The notes under the pieces: model-generated
The model's input: only the letters and a program-made list of their open reading frames with translations
Databases searched by the model: none
What the model was told of the DNA's origin: nothing
Assembly: GCF_030658505.1 (NCBI RefSeq)
Contig: NZ_JAUTXR010000138.1
Location: 1 to 59,897 of the forward strand
Direction of reading: 5' to 3'
Length of the DNA: 59,897 bases
Origin: Stenotrophomonas raiganjensis (SeqCode)
GTDB lineage: Bacteria; Pseudomonadota; Gammaproteobacteria; Xanthomonadales; Xanthomonadaceae
Shown: piece by piece, positions 30,633-38,682 of the stretch
Numbering within the stretch: position 1 is the stretch's first letter
Layout of the letters: each line of letters opens with the position of its first letter
Position numbers and translations under genes: made by a program

Positions 30633-31070
30633 GTGAATTACGAAGAGTTGCTGGCCTTTGCAGGCCGAAACCCGATGCTGTCCGCGGCCCTGGTCGGCCT
30701 GACCGTGGCCATCATCGTCACCGAAATCCGCCGCCTGTTCCGGGGCTTCAAGGGCATCAAGCCCGCCGAACTGACCCAGCTGATGAACGCGGGCGGCACG
30801 GTGGTGGTCGACCTGTCGGCCAGCGGTGACTTCGAGAAGGGCCACATCGCCGGCAGCCGCAACGCCCAGGCCAGCGCCTTCGGCCCGGAAAACAAGCTGG
30901 TGGCCAATGCCAAGCAGTCGCCGGTGGTGCTGGTGTGCCGCAGCGGCAACGCTTCGGAAACCGCCGCCAAGGCGCTGAAGAAGGCCGGCTTCGAAAAGGT
31001 CTACGTGCTCGACGGCGGCATTCCCGCCTGGCAGCAGGCCGAACTGCCGCTGGTCAAGGGCCGCAACTGA
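30633..31070 (+). CDS. membrane-anchored rhodanese-like protein
   Basis: A 145-residue protein with an N-terminal transmembrane segment (about 13-30) and a rhodanese domain. The active-site loop is LVCRSGNAS with catalytic Cys near 107, and the fold-defining ASGDFEKGHIAGSRNAQ and VYVLDGGIPAWQ are present. It starts at GTG (30633). Upstream of secB as in other gammaproteobacteria; the glutaredoxin gene (grxC) often found between them is absent. Likely sulfur transfer at the inner membrane. Confidence 0.9.
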   Translation: MNYEELLAFAGRNPMLSAALVGLTVAIIVTEIRRLFRGFKGIKPAELTQLMNAGGTVVVDLSASGDFEKGHIAGSRNAQASAFGPENKLVANAKQSPVVLVCRSGNASETAAKALKKAGFEKVYVLDGGIPAWQQAELPLVKGRN

Positions 31071-31170
31071 TTGCCGCAGGTGGCGGATCCGGCCTTGTAT
31101 GGGCCTGATCCCGCCCCCATCGCAGTAGTTCGACCATCGTTTTCATTGCATTCACCTGGAGTTACTGGAA

Positions 31171-31689
31171 ATGTCCGAAGAGATCACCAACGGCGCCGCT
31201 GCGCCGGTCGATGCCGCCACCGGCCCCGCTTTCACCGTCGAGAAGATCTACGTCAAGGACGTCTCCTTCGAGTCGCCGAACGCCCCGACCATCTTCAATG
31301 ACCAGGTGCAGCCGGAGCTGCAGCTGAACCTGAACCAGCAGGTGCAGCGCCTGGGTGAGAACGCCTTCGAAGTCGTGCTGGCCGTGACCCTGACCTGCCA
31401 GGCCGGTGAGCGCACCGCCTACGTGGCCGAAGTGAAGCAGGCCGGCGTGTTCGGCCTGGTCGGCCTGGACCCGCAGTCGATCGACGTGCTGCTCGGCACC
31501 CAGTGCCCGAACATCCTGTTCCCGTACGTGCGCCAGCTGATCAGCGACCTGATCCAGGCCGGCGGCTTCCCGCCGTTCTTCCTGCAGCCGATCAACTTCG
31601 AAGGCCTGTACGCAGAAACCCTGCGCCAGCGCCAGGAGCAGGGCGACGCACCGTCGCTGGCTGACTCCGAGCCGGCCGGCAACGCCTGA
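31171..31689 (+). CDS. secB: protein-export chaperone SecB
   Basis: This 172-residue SecB tetramerises and holds pre-secretory proteins unfolded for SecA. The conserved core is present: [24 protein letters not shown]-like [22 protein letters not shown], and [21 protein letters not shown]. The Ala/Asp-rich C-terminal tail lies beyond the core. A Shine-Dalgarno-like TGGAG precedes the ATG. It is 20 bp from gpsA, an operon also seen in E. coli. Confidence 0.97.
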   Translation: MSEEITNGAAAPVDAATGPAFTVEKIYVKDVSFESPNAPTIFNDQVQPELQLNLNQQVQRLGENAFEVVLAVTLTCQAGERTAYVAEVKQAGVFGLVGLDPQSIDVLLGTQCPNILFPYVRQLISDLIQAGGFPPFFLQPINFEGLYAETLRQRQEQGDAPSLADSEPAGNA

Positions 31690-31709
31690 TTCCTGCCGCG
31701 ACGTCACGG

Positions 31710-32735
31710 ATGAGCACTCCCGCTGACAAGATCGCGGTGCTGGGCGCCGGTTCCTGGGGAACCGCGCTGGCCAGCCTGCTCGCACGGCACGGTCATCCGA
31801 CCGTGCTGTGGGGGCGCGACGCGGCCGTGGTCGAAGCAATCGACCAGCGCCACGAGAACCCGCGTTACCTGCCGGGCATCCCGCTGCCGGACAGCCTGCG
31901 TGCCACCACCGACCTGGCGTCGGCGGTGGAAGGCGCAGCCTGGATCCTGGTGGTGACCCCGTCGCACGCGTTCGGCGAAACCGTGCGCGCGCTGGCGCCG
32001 CTGCGTCCGGCCGGTGCCGGCGTGGCCTGGGCCACCAAGGGCTTCGAACCCGGTTCGGGCCGCTTCCTGCATGAAGTGGCGCGCGATGTGCTGGGCGAGG
32101 ACGTGCCGCTGGCCGTCGTCACCGGGCCGTCGTTCGCCAAGGAAGTGACCCAGGGCCTGCCGACCGCGATCACCGTGCACGGCGACGTGCCCGAGTTCGC
32201 GCAGACGGTGGCCGAGGCCATGCATGGCCCGGCGTTCCGCGCCTACACCGGCGACGACATGGTCGGTGCCGAGCTGGGCGGTGCGATGAAGAACGTGCTG
32301 GCCGTGGCCACCGGCGTGGCCGATGGCATGCAGCTGGGCCTCAACGCCCGTGCCGGCCTGATCACCCGTGGCCTGAACGAGATGCTGCGCCTGGCCGCAG
32401 CGATCGGTGCCAAGCCGGAAACGCTGATGGGCCTGGCCGGCCTGGGCGATCTGGTGCTGACCTGCACCGGCGACCTGTCGCGCAACCGCCGCCTGGGCCT
32501 GGCCCTGGGCCGTGGCCAGACGCTGCAGGATGCCGTGCGCGAGATCGGCCAGGTGGTCGAATCGGTGCAGACCGCCGATGAAGTGATGCGACAGGCGCGC
32601 CGTCATGGCATCGACCTGCCGATCTCCGACCGCGTGCGTGCCGTGCTGCACGGCGAGCAGACACCGGAAGAAGGCCTGCGCGCATTGCTGGCACGGGAAC
32701 AGAAACCGGAATACCCGGACACGCTGTTCAAGTGA
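31710..32735 (+). CDS. gpsA: glycerol-3-phosphate dehydrogenase [NAD(P)+]
   Basis: This 341-residue GpsA reduces dihydroxyacetone phosphate to sn-glycerol 3-phosphate for phospholipid synthesis. The Rossmann motif is [10 protein letters not shown] at residues 12-21, the substrate segment is TKGFEP near 110, and the active-site lysine lies in [13 protein letters not shown] near 190. The length is typical. It starts 20 bp after secB and ends at a clear terminator. Confidence 0.97.
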   Translation: MSTPADKIAVLGAGSWGTALASLLARHGHPTVLWGRDAAVVEAIDQRHENPRYLPGIPLPDSLRATTDLASAVEGAAWILVVTPSHAFGETVRALAPLRPAGAGVAWATKGFEPGSGRFLHEVARDVLGEDVPLAVVTGPSFAKEVTQGLPTAITVHGDVPEFAQTVAEAMHGPAFRAYTGDDMVGAELGGAMKNVLAVATGVADGMQLGLNARAGLITRGLNEMLRLAAAIGAKPETLMGLAGLGDLVLTCTGDLSRNRRLGLALGRGQTLQDAVREIGQVVESVQTADEVMRQARRHGIDLPISDRVRAVLHGEQTPEEGLRALLAREQKPEYPDTLFK

Positions 32736-32740
32736 ATCGA

Positions 32741-32769
32741 AAAACCCCGGCCAGGTGCCGGGGTTTTTT
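32741..32769 (+). terminator. secB-gpsA terminator
   Basis: Stem CCCCGGC/GCCGGGG (32745-32751 with 32757-32763), 5-nt loop, followed by T6. Preceded by an A-run, so it may act in both directions. Confidence 0.9.
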
Positions 32770-32776
32770 CTGCGCG

Positions 32777-32803
32777 ATCCATCCACGCATGGCGCGGATC
32801 TAC
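32777..32803 (-). repeat. SMAG unit
   Basis: Inverted unit ending CTAC at 32800-32803 with an ATCCGCGCC/GCGTGGAT-type stem. It lies between gpsA and the NTF2-like gene. Confidence 0.6.
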
Positions 32804-32823
32804 CTCGGAACCTGCGGCGTCCA

Positions 32824-33300
32824 TCACCGCGCCCGCGGCGGCGCGTTGCCATTGTCCATGTCCGAAAAGATCAACCAGGGTCCATCGCCCACGCGCTTCA
32901 GCGTCAGCGTGAACTTGCCGATGTCTCCTACGGTGCTGCCATAGGTGTAGGCACCGATGATGTAGCCAACGTTCCCCTCCACCGAGTACGCCAGCGCACG
33001 CAGCCGCAACGGGCTGCCGCCCTGGCCGGCATAAGCGGCTTCGATCGCACTGCGTCCACGCACCGGCGGCTGGTTGCTCTGCAGGATGAAAGCATCTTCG
33101 GCGAACAGTGCTGCCAGCGCCCTGGCATCGCCGCTCCGCCACGCCTGCTCGTAGTCGCGCAGCACGCGGTCCAGCGGCGCGGGCAGGGCTGCATCCGGGA
33201 GAGGCTGTGCAGGTTTCGCGCCTTCAGCATCGTGGGCGATGGCCGGCGATGCCAGCAGCAGGGCACTGCAGAAGATCACGGCGAGTCGTGTGCGGCGCAT
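32824..33300 (-). CDS. secreted NTF2/SgcJ-like protein
   Basis: A 158-residue protein with a signal peptide (about 1-22, SPAIA) and an SnoaL/SgcJ-type fold: DRVLRDYEQAWRSGDARALAALFAEDAF, the PPVRGRSAIEAAYAG motif, and LTLKRVGDGPWLIFSDMDN. Such proteins bind small hydrophobic ligands or act as isomerase-like enzymes; no reaction can be assigned. The start at 33300 (MRRTRLAVIFCS) is chosen over an in-frame ATG 90 bp upstream because it begins the signal peptide. Confidence 0.82.
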   Translation of the reverse strand: MRRTRLAVIFCSALLLASPAIAHDAEGAKPAQPLPDAALPAPLDRVLRDYEQAWRSGDARALAALFAEDAFILQSNQPPVRGRSAIEAAYAGQGGSPLRLRALAYSVEGNVGYIIGAYTYGSTVGDIGKFTLTLKRVGDGPWLIFSDMDNGNAPPRAR

Positions 33301-33413
33301 GCATCCAAGCCCTGACGATGAGGGAAAGTGGCGAACCATCCTAGCGCGCCGCTGGTTAGAATCACGCAGCCGCCCGCGTGGCGCCGGCACCGCAGATCAG
33401 ACAAGGACACGGA

Positions 33414-34079
33414 ATGAAGATTCGAATCACAGGGATGGCACTGACGGTCGCACTGCTGGCCGCCTGCGGACAGGCACCGGCACCCGATGCAGCACCCGCC
33501 GCACCGGCACCGGCCACAGAAGCACCTGCGGCCACGGCAACGGTGCTCGAGAAGGCGCCGTCCATCGAAGACGGCGTGGACCCTTCGGTGTGGGACAACG
33601 AAGGCGAACCGAAAGACCCGAGCGCCGGCGGCGAACTCACCTGCGCGGACAACCCGCTGGCGACGCATTTCTTCACCCTGGTGGGCGGCAATACCGTGGA
33701 CGACTGCGGCCGCAAGGACCCGAAAGTGCTGGCCGCGTTCAACGCCCTGATGAAGAACACGGCGGCGGCCGAATCCGCCGACAAGGACATCCCATCGCTG
33801 CGCGAACGGCTGCTGAGCGGACCCAGCGGGCCCGGCGAGCTGGTGGTGCTGCAGGGCGAACCGTGGTGGTTCTATACCGCCTGCCAGGCCCACGATTGCC
33901 CCGGCACCGCATTGGCGATGCTGTATTCGGCCGACCAGTCGAAGATGGTCGGCCGTCTTACCGCGCGCTGCCGTGTCTGGTGGCTGGGCGAGCCGACCGC
34001 GGAACAACGTGAGCAGATCGAACAACGCCGGCCACTGCAGGATGCCGCGTTGAAGGAAGACAGCGCGCTCTGCGAGTGA
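33414..34079 (+). CDS. lipoprotein with Ivy-like CxxHDC motif
   Basis: This 221-residue lipoprotein (lipobox LLAAC, Cys18) has an Ala/Pro-rich linker (19-45). The C-terminal half contains CQAHDC at 157-162 followed by ALAMLYSADQSKMVGRL. In Ivy (inhibitor of vertebrate lysozyme) the CKPHDC loop occludes the lysozyme active site, so an inhibitor of C-type lysozymes is plausible. The N-terminal part has further cysteines (TCADNPLATHFFTLVGG; DDCGRKDP) not found in Ivy. The start at 33414 is preceded by AAGGAC. Confidence 0.6.
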   Translation: MKIRITGMALTVALLAACGQAPAPDAAPAAPAPATEAPAATATVLEKAPSIEDGVDPSVWDNEGEPKDPSAGGELTCADNPLATHFFTLVGGNTVDDCGRKDPKVLAAFNALMKNTAAAESADKDIPSLRERLLSGPSGPGELVVLQGEPWWFYTACQAHDCPGTALAMLYSADQSKMVGRLTARCRVWWLGEPTAEQREQIEQRRPLQDAALKEDSALCE

Positions 34080-34095
34080 TGTGGCGCCCGCTGCA

Positions 34096-34116
34096 GCGCC
34101 GGGCCATGCCCGGCGC
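34096..34116. repeat. SMAG-related palindrome
   Basis: GCGCCGGGC/GCCCGGCGC around a CAT centre, 17 bp after the preceding stop. No T-run, so probably a SMAG remnant; it might still act as a 3' stem-loop. Confidence 0.5.
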
Positions 34117-34139
34117 AACAGCAGGCGATGTTCCCGGTA

Positions 34140-34514
34140 TCACCCTTCCGGCCGCATCCGCATGCCGATCTGCGCGTTCAATGCCAGCGAGGCCATGGCC
34201 AGCCCTTCCAGTACGCGGTCACCCACGTATTCACTCTCCGCACCGTTCTGCCGAACACGCTCGGCGGCCAGCAGCAGTTCCAACGTTACGCGCTGGCCCG
34301 CCACGGCACAGTCCGCATCCCCCATCGCCATGCGCCGGCCGGGCATCTGGTGACGTTCGGGCCAGGGCTGGCCGTCGGCAGCCGCGCCTTTGCCGATGCG
34401 GTGGAGCGTGGCGACGAAGGCGTTCGGATCGGCCGCAGGTGCCTGGTCTGACGGCTCACCGGCATTGGCGGGCGAGTGATGTGGATGCAGGCGAGGGAAG
34501 TCCGGTGTGGTCAT
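34140..34514 (-). CDS. conserved hypothetical protein, 124 aa
   Basis: A 124-residue cytosolic protein. The N-terminus is Pro/His-rich and variable, then FVATLHRIGKGAAADGQPWPE, and the C-terminal half is helical (TLELLLAAERVRQNGAESEYVGDRVLEGLAMASLALNAQIG). Not recognised. The ATG at 34514 follows a GGAGC Shine-Dalgarno; a longer in-frame reading upstream runs through the structured element at 34544-34754 and is not believed. If that element is transcribed in this direction it would be a roughly 240-nt 5' leader. Confidence 0.7.
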   Translation of the reverse strand: MTTPDFPRLHPHHSPANAGEPSDQAPAADPNAFVATLHRIGKGAAADGQPWPERHQMPGRRMAMGDADCAVAGQRVTLELLLAAERVRQNGAESEYVGDRVLEGLAMASLALNAQIGMRMRPEG

Positions 34515-34543
34515 GGCAATGCTCCGTGCAGGACAGACGGTAG

Positions 34544-34754
34544 CCGCCACGCAAAGGTGGCGGGCGGAGACGTGGCTCGAAAACCGGGAGATCACGAACA
34601 AGACCGGCAGGCGCAAGGCCTCCACGCTCCGCCCGCCATAGCCGGCAGACGGAATGCCAGCCGGCGCCACGCGGGGTGACGCCGGCTGGCAAGCGCAAAC
34701 AACGTTCGTGATCTAACGGGTTTTCGAGGCCCGGCCACCCATTTTCCGGTGGCC
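34544..34754 (-). repeat. highly structured palindromic element of about 210 bp
   Basis: Symmetric architecture: hairpin CCGCCAC/GTGGCGG (34544-34563) at one end, hairpin GGCCACC/GGTGGCC (34733-34754) at the other, and between them long arms 34574-34600 and 34704-34730 that pair over about 24 of 27 bases (CTCGAAAACC, ATCACGAAC). A central 11-bp hairpin (34656-34690, GCCAGCCGGCG) lies inside. It could fold as a leader RNA of the minus-strand gene or be a mobile palindromic repeat. Confidence 0.6.
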
Positions 34755-34994
34755 CACCATCTGTACCGCCGTCGCTGCACAACGCCAATCAGAAGAGTTG
34801 CAAACAGTTTTTGATCAAAGACGCTTTTGGCATTCTTGCATGCTGTTAAGCCGTCGCAGACGCAGGCGCCGCAACGGCCGTAGCAGCATGGGGAATATGC
34901 GACATGGGTCGAAGTTGATGACGTGGCGTACGGGTGCCGCACCAAGCCGATGACGACAGAGCGGGGCCGAGAACGCAGTCGGACATCGACAGTG
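34755..34994. other. non-coding spacer of lower GC
   Basis: About 240 bp between the structured element and the 3' end of the next minus-strand gene. It has a locally AT-richer stretch (34795-34850) and no convincing gene, promoter or terminator. Confidence 0.5.
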
Positions 34995-35285
34995 TCAGAC
35001 CGCCGTCCAGTCGATGATGAGCGGCGAAGAGACCTTCCCCGCGTCGACATCAAAACACTCGGTGTAGTCACCAAAGAACAGGAATCGATTGCCGCCAGTC
35101 ACGTCAAAGAGTCGGGTTCCGGCCTCGGCATACTGGGCGGGTGGCAGGGTGGTGGAAACCTGCATGGAACTGAGTCCAGCGGACTTCATCAGCCTGGCAG
35201 CATCCTCCGGCGAGATCAGCTGGGGATTGCTTGGCGTACCGTAGGACCAGCCACTGTAGCCATTGTGGACATAGTAGTGCGACAT
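34995..35285 (-). CDS. hypothetical protein, 96 aa
   Basis: A 96-residue protein rich in aromatic residues at the start (MSHYYVHNGYSGWSYG). A later segment, TRLFDVTGGNRFLFFGDYTECFDVDAG, is faintly like immunity proteins of toxin systems, but this is too weak to assign. No signal peptide or membrane helix. Codon choice is less GC-biased than that of its neighbours, and no Shine-Dalgarno is evident. It is isolated, with 209 bp to the next gene upstream, and may be a recent acquisition. Confidence 0.6.
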   Translation of the reverse strand: MSHYYVHNGYSGWSYGTPSNPQLISPEDAARLMKSAGLSSMQVSTTLPPAQYAEAGTRLFDVTGGNRFLFFGDYTECFDVDAGKVSSPLIIDWTAV

Positions 35286-35494
35286 GTTTCACCGCCAGCC
35301 GGATGCCGGAACAGGGCCGAGTCGCCCGGCGATATCGGCGTGATTGAAGAGGGGCTGCCAGCCTGGTGTCTGCAATCGACCAGAGGCCGGCATCCGCCAA
35401 TGATGGCACCCAGCGAAGACGCGTGCCGTTGGTTCTGATCGTGCTTGGACAGGCTTGTTCGCGGAGAAACCGCGAGGCAGCATGTGAGCGTGTT

Positions 35495-36298
35495 CTATCT
35501 GCTCGCGCGCTGCGCGCCTTTTTCGTCTTCGTCTTTTGCATCGCCCCGGCTCTGCGCGAATTCCGGGAACGTCTTCGCGATCGAATCCTTGTCCGGCAGG
35601 ATATAGAACACACCGCCCTTCTCGAACGTGGACTGCACGATCTGCTCGTAGAACGCGGGCGAGACGTTGATGCAACCGTGGGTGACACGGTTGTCGTCCG
35701 GCGTTGGCGTTGCCAGTCGCTCGGCGCGCTTTTCCTTCGGGCTGCCCAGCGGCAGCGGGTGCATCGAGACTGCGGAATCGTAGTCCACCCACAACACGCG
35801 TCCGGCATCGTCGGAGGGGCCGTAGCCGCCAATGAAGCGGCCGGCAGGCGTGGTGCGGTCGTGGCCGGGAATCGCGCTCAGTGCGAGCTTGGCGACGCCC
35901 GGTGCGGAATGATCGCCGATGGCCGAACCGAACAGCGCCGGTGCCGCGCCACGCAGCTTGCCGTCTCCACCGAAGACCAGTACCTGCGCAGCCGCCTTGT
36001 CCATGATCGCGAACGGATACCCCTGGTTGTCCTTGCTGGCGACGACCCAGCCGGCCAGTTCGATCACCGTCTCGGAGACGCTCTGGTCGTGCGGAAGCTC
36101 ATCGACCGCGGCAACCGGTTGCGTGGGCGCGTCCTTGTCCTTGTCCTTGGCGTTGGCTACGCCGCTGCACGCAACGGCCAGTGCCACGGCCAGTGCGGCA
36201 TGGAGGGCGCGGCGTGCAGGGGAGGAGGAAGTACGAATGGGACGGCTCCTTGCAATGCAATCCTGGTTGGAAGGATGCCAGTGGCCGGCGAAGGCCAC
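35495..36298 (-). CDS. L,D-transpeptidase (YkuD family)
   Basis: This 267-residue protein (shorter if the inner start is used) has a signal segment near 30-50 (ALHAALAVALAVACSGVANA), a Lys/Asp-rich linker and a YkuD domain. It ends in THGCINVSPAFYEQI, where Cys is the catalytic nucleophile and His precedes it in the HGCxN motif. It makes 3-3 cross-links or attaches lipoprotein to peptidoglycan. An ATG exists at 36298, but the only good Shine-Dalgarno (AAGGAG at 36246-36251) precedes an ATT at 36238. The alanine-zipper lipoprotein lies just upstream. Confidence 0.85.
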   Translation of the reverse strand: MAFAGHWHPSNQDCIARSRPIRTSSSPARRALHAALAVALAVACSGVANAKDKDKDAPTQPVAAVDELPHDQSVSETVIELAGWVVASKDNQGYPFAIMDKAAAQVLVFGGDGKLRGAAPALFGSAIGDHSAPGVAKLALSAIPGHDRTTPAGRFIGGYGPSDDAGRVLWVDYDSAVSMHPLPLGSPKEKRAERLATPTPDDNRVTHGCINVSPAFYEQIVQSTFEKGGVFYILPDKDSIAKTFPEFAQSRGDAKDEDEKGAQRASR

Positions 36299-36344
36299 TG
36301 GCTCCCGATACAGAGGTGGATCAATTCAAACGGTGAGGGAGCGA

Positions 36345-36617
36345 TTACCCGCGCGGCTTGCGGCCGGCAGGTGCCCTTTCAAGCTGCTGGACGCGGCCTT
36401 CGATCTGGTCCAGGCGCTGATTGGCCTGCTGTGCGGACTGGTTGGCGGACTCCGCGCTCTGCGCAGCACCCTGCACCTTGACGTCGAGCTGATCGAGACG
36501 CGAGTTGATGGTTGCAAACTCGTTCTTGTATGAGGCGCAGGCGCCAAGGCTCACGGTGGCGATGAGCGCTACAGCAAGTGCGCGGGCCGTCTTCATGTGT
36601 TGCGGGTTCAGGTTCAT
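36345..36617 (-). CDS. Lpp-like alanine-zipper lipoprotein
   Basis: This 90-residue lipoprotein has lipobox LGAC (Cys27) and a mature helix with heptad-type repeats (FATINSRLDQLDVKVQGAAQSAESANQSAQQANQRLDQIEGRVQQLER). It resembles the alanine-zipper trimer of Lpp/OprI. The C-terminus ends RKPRG rather than the Lys of Braun lipoprotein, so covalent linkage to peptidoglycan is uncertain. A GGAGGG Shine-Dalgarno precedes the ATG at 36617; the start MKTARALAV at 36596 is a weaker alternative. It lies just upstream of the L,D-transpeptidase, 47 bp before its ATG. Confidence 0.85.
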   Translation of the reverse strand: MNLNPQHMKTARALAVALIATVSLGACASYKNEFATINSRLDQLDVKVQGAAQSAESANQSAQQANQRLDQIEGRVQQLERAPAGRKPRG

Positions 36618-36828
36618 TGCACTCCCTCCTTCGTCTGGGGAAGCTGGAATATAGCGGCGTTTGTTCCCGGCGCTACCAAGCGCTTTCAGCTGGAATTTGA
36701 GTACGTGGAAGCACTGTGAAGCCCGCTTCTGACCCCGCATTAACAAGCGGGATCAGGCGAGCTGATCCAGACCGGCGCAGCGCCTTGCGCCTGTTCAGAA
36801 CTGCCAATTCATCAGTATGAAGCGGGTG

Positions 36829-37824
36829 TCACAACGTCTGCGTTTCCGTGCGTTCGCCGGCAGCACACGCGGGTTGCCATCCGCTCGCGTTGAGCAGTAA
36901 CGCAGCTGTTTCGGGGCGCACGTCCAGCAACGCGATGATGGCCTTCGTCCTGTCTGGTGCGTGCGAAATGTAGTCGCGGGCAATGCGGTAGCCGATCCAG
37001 TAGCCGAGGTCTCCACGGCGAGCGTCATCGCCAGGACCGTTGTAGAGCCATTTCGAAAGATCGGTGCCTGCGGCCTCGTTCGCGAACTCACGCTCCAAGG
37101 CGCATTCGCGGCCCTGCGTCCAGCGCTGCAGATGCGCGTTGGCCGGTTGCCCGGAGATCAGCTCGCCCACGTACTCGGCGCCGCCTTCCAGCAGGGTCTG
37201 ATAGAGCAGGGTGGGCTGCTCGACTTCGACGCTCGCGCCGCGCTGTTGAACGTGCACATATTCATGGGCGATCAGGTGCACGAAGCGGTCACCCACATCG
37301 GCCTGCATCCAGTCTGCGTTGCACAGCGCTTCCAGGCCGATGACCACACCTTCTCCGGTGGTAACGCCGCCGCTGTTGCCGCGGCCCACCAGCACCGTGA
37401 CCGGGGGAAAGCGTGCAGACGGCAACAGCGTGCCCAACTGATCGACGGCCGCGGTGACGCGCGTGCGGATCGTTGGCAATGCTGTCGCGCAGGTTCTCGC
37501 TTTTGCGAACAACGCGGGTTTGCCCCGGAGGGCCTGGGCAAGGCGCTCCATCGAACCGATACGGCTTCCGGTGAAGCTGCGCAGTGCATCGGTACCCGCA
37601 TCCAGATAGCCGTGCTGCAGGTCGTCGGCGCTCGGGCGTCCATGGTTGGCATCCAGCACCTTGAAAAAGCGCGTGACATCGTCTGTGTGCACGACGACGT
37701 GCCCGGCAGGAACGACGCGCTCGGTTGCCTGTACCGCGGGCAGGGCGATCGGTGAGGCGATCAGGACCAGGGCTCGCACCAAGCGTCGAGCCTTGCGCCT
37801 ACACGAAGCTGAAAGCAATGGCAT
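36829..37824 (-). CDS. putative secreted zinc metalloprotease (HExxH, DUF2268-like)
   Basis: This 331-residue protein has an N-terminal membrane/signal segment (about 15-35, ending VQA) and a gluzincin-type site: HEYVH at His187-Glu188-His191 with a third ligand Glu213 in LLEGGAEYVGE. The order and spacing match the DUF2268/YjaZ type. Mature protein likely periplasmic or outer-membrane associated. Isolated and divergent from the ax21-like gene (162 bp). Substrate unknown. Confidence 0.75.
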   Translation of the reverse strand: MPLLSASCRRKARRLVRALVLIASPIALPAVQATERVVPAGHVVVHTDDVTRFFKVLDANHGRPSADDLQHGYLDAGTDALRSFTGSRIGSMERLAQALRGKPALFAKARTCATALPTIRTRVTAAVDQLGTLLPSARFPPVTVLVGRGNSGGVTTGEGVVIGLEALCNADWMQADVGDRFVHLIAHEYVHVQQRGASVEVEQPTLLYQTLLEGGAEYVGELISGQPANAHLQRWTQGRECALEREFANEAAGTDLSKWLYNGPGDDARRGDLGYWIGYRIARDYISHAPDRTKAIIALLDVRPETAALLLNASGWQPACAAGERTETQTL

Positions 37825-37985
37825 GCGGAGTTCCCTGAACGCCAGCCTTATTTATACACCAGTCAGTTCAATATTCAGGGGCGATTAGACCCCCTAACGG
37901 ATAATTCACACCTGTCGACCGCCTCCTCTCTCTCCCCCTCCCAGGGGGCGGCCGACACAACCAAAATAATTAAAGGTGTGTCCCG

Positions 37986-38561
37986 ATGAACAAGAATTCG
38001 CTGCTTGCCCTGGGTCTTCTGGCTGCTCTGCCGTTCGCTGCATCGGCAACCGATGGCCTGTCGTACAACTACGTTGAAGGCGGCTACGTGAACACCGATG
38101 CCAAGGGCGGCGACGCCGATGGCTGGAAGGTGAAGGGTTCCGTTGCGGTGCACCCGAACTTCCACGTCTTTGGCGACTACAGCGCGCAGGAGACCGACAA
38201 GTTCAAGAATGACGTCGATCAGTGGCGCCTGGGTGTCGGCTACAACTACGGCATCGCACCGAACACCGACCTGGTGGCCCGTGTTGCCTACCAGAAGTAC
38301 GACGAGAAGCGCGGCCTTGACTTCAACGGCTACTCCACCGAAGTGGGCGTGCGCACCGCGTTCAACCCGTACGTGGAAGGCTACGTGATGGCCGGCTACG
38401 AAGATTTCAGCAAGAAGCACGGCTACAACCCGGACGGCGAGTTCTACGGCCGTGTCGGCGCCACCGCCAAGTTCAACCAGAACTGGGGCCTGAGCGGCGA
38501 AGTGAAGCTGGCCAAGGCCGGCGACCGCGAGTGGTTCGTGGGTCCGCGCTTCACCTGGTAA
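37986..38561 (+). CDS. ax21: Ax21 family outer-membrane protein
   Basis: This 191-residue protein has a signal peptide (1-20, ASA) and a beta-barrel pattern of alternating residues (DGLSYNYVEGGYVNTDAKGG; HVFGDYSAQETDKFKNDVDQWRLGVGYNYG) ending in a C-terminal aromatic (FTW) as in small porin-like barrels. It matches the Ax21 protein of Xanthomonas/Stenotrophomonas; its earlier claim as a quorum signal was withdrawn, and it is better viewed as an abundant outer-membrane protein. Well-adapted codons suggest high expression. Followed by a terminator at 38625. Confidence 0.9.
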   Translation: MNKNSLLALGLLAALPFAASATDGLSYNYVEGGYVNTDAKGGDADGWKVKGSVAVHPNFHVFGDYSAQETDKFKNDVDQWRLGVGYNYGIAPNTDLVARVAYQKYDEKRGLDFNGYSTEVGVRTAFNPYVEGYVMAGYEDFSKKHGYNPDGEFYGRVGATAKFNQNWGLSGEVKLAKAGDREWFVGPRFTW

Positions 38562-38624
38562 CAAACGCCTGTCGTTAGTGCGTGTTGTGCTGGCGTGTGA
38601 CTCTCTCTCTCCCACACGCCAACC

Positions 38625-38656
38625 GAAGCCCGGCCTCGCGCCGGGCTTCACTTTTA
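38625..38656 (+). terminator. ax21 terminator
   Basis: Stem GAAGCCCGGC/GCCGGGCTTC (38625-38634 with 38640-38649), 5-nt loop, followed by ACTTTTAT. Confidence 0.8.
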
Positions 38657-38671
38657 TGGGCGCCGGGGCGC

Positions 38672-38677
38672 CACAAT
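38672..38677 (+). promoter_or_regulatory. -10-like hexamer, possible leaderless promoter
   Basis: CACAAT ends 5 nt before the ATG at 38683 of the AraC-type regulator, supporting this start. No Shine-Dalgarno. Confidence 0.35.
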
Positions 38678-38682
38678 GCGGC

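Noticed and set aside
34099..34119. A rho-independent terminator after the Ivy-like gene
   Set aside because: The stem is good but no T-run follows and the sequence matches the SMAG palindrome type.
34544..34754. An integron attC site or a terminator
   Set aside because: There is no integrase or conserved core GTTRRRY pair at the expected ends, and no T-run. The architecture has three hairpins instead.
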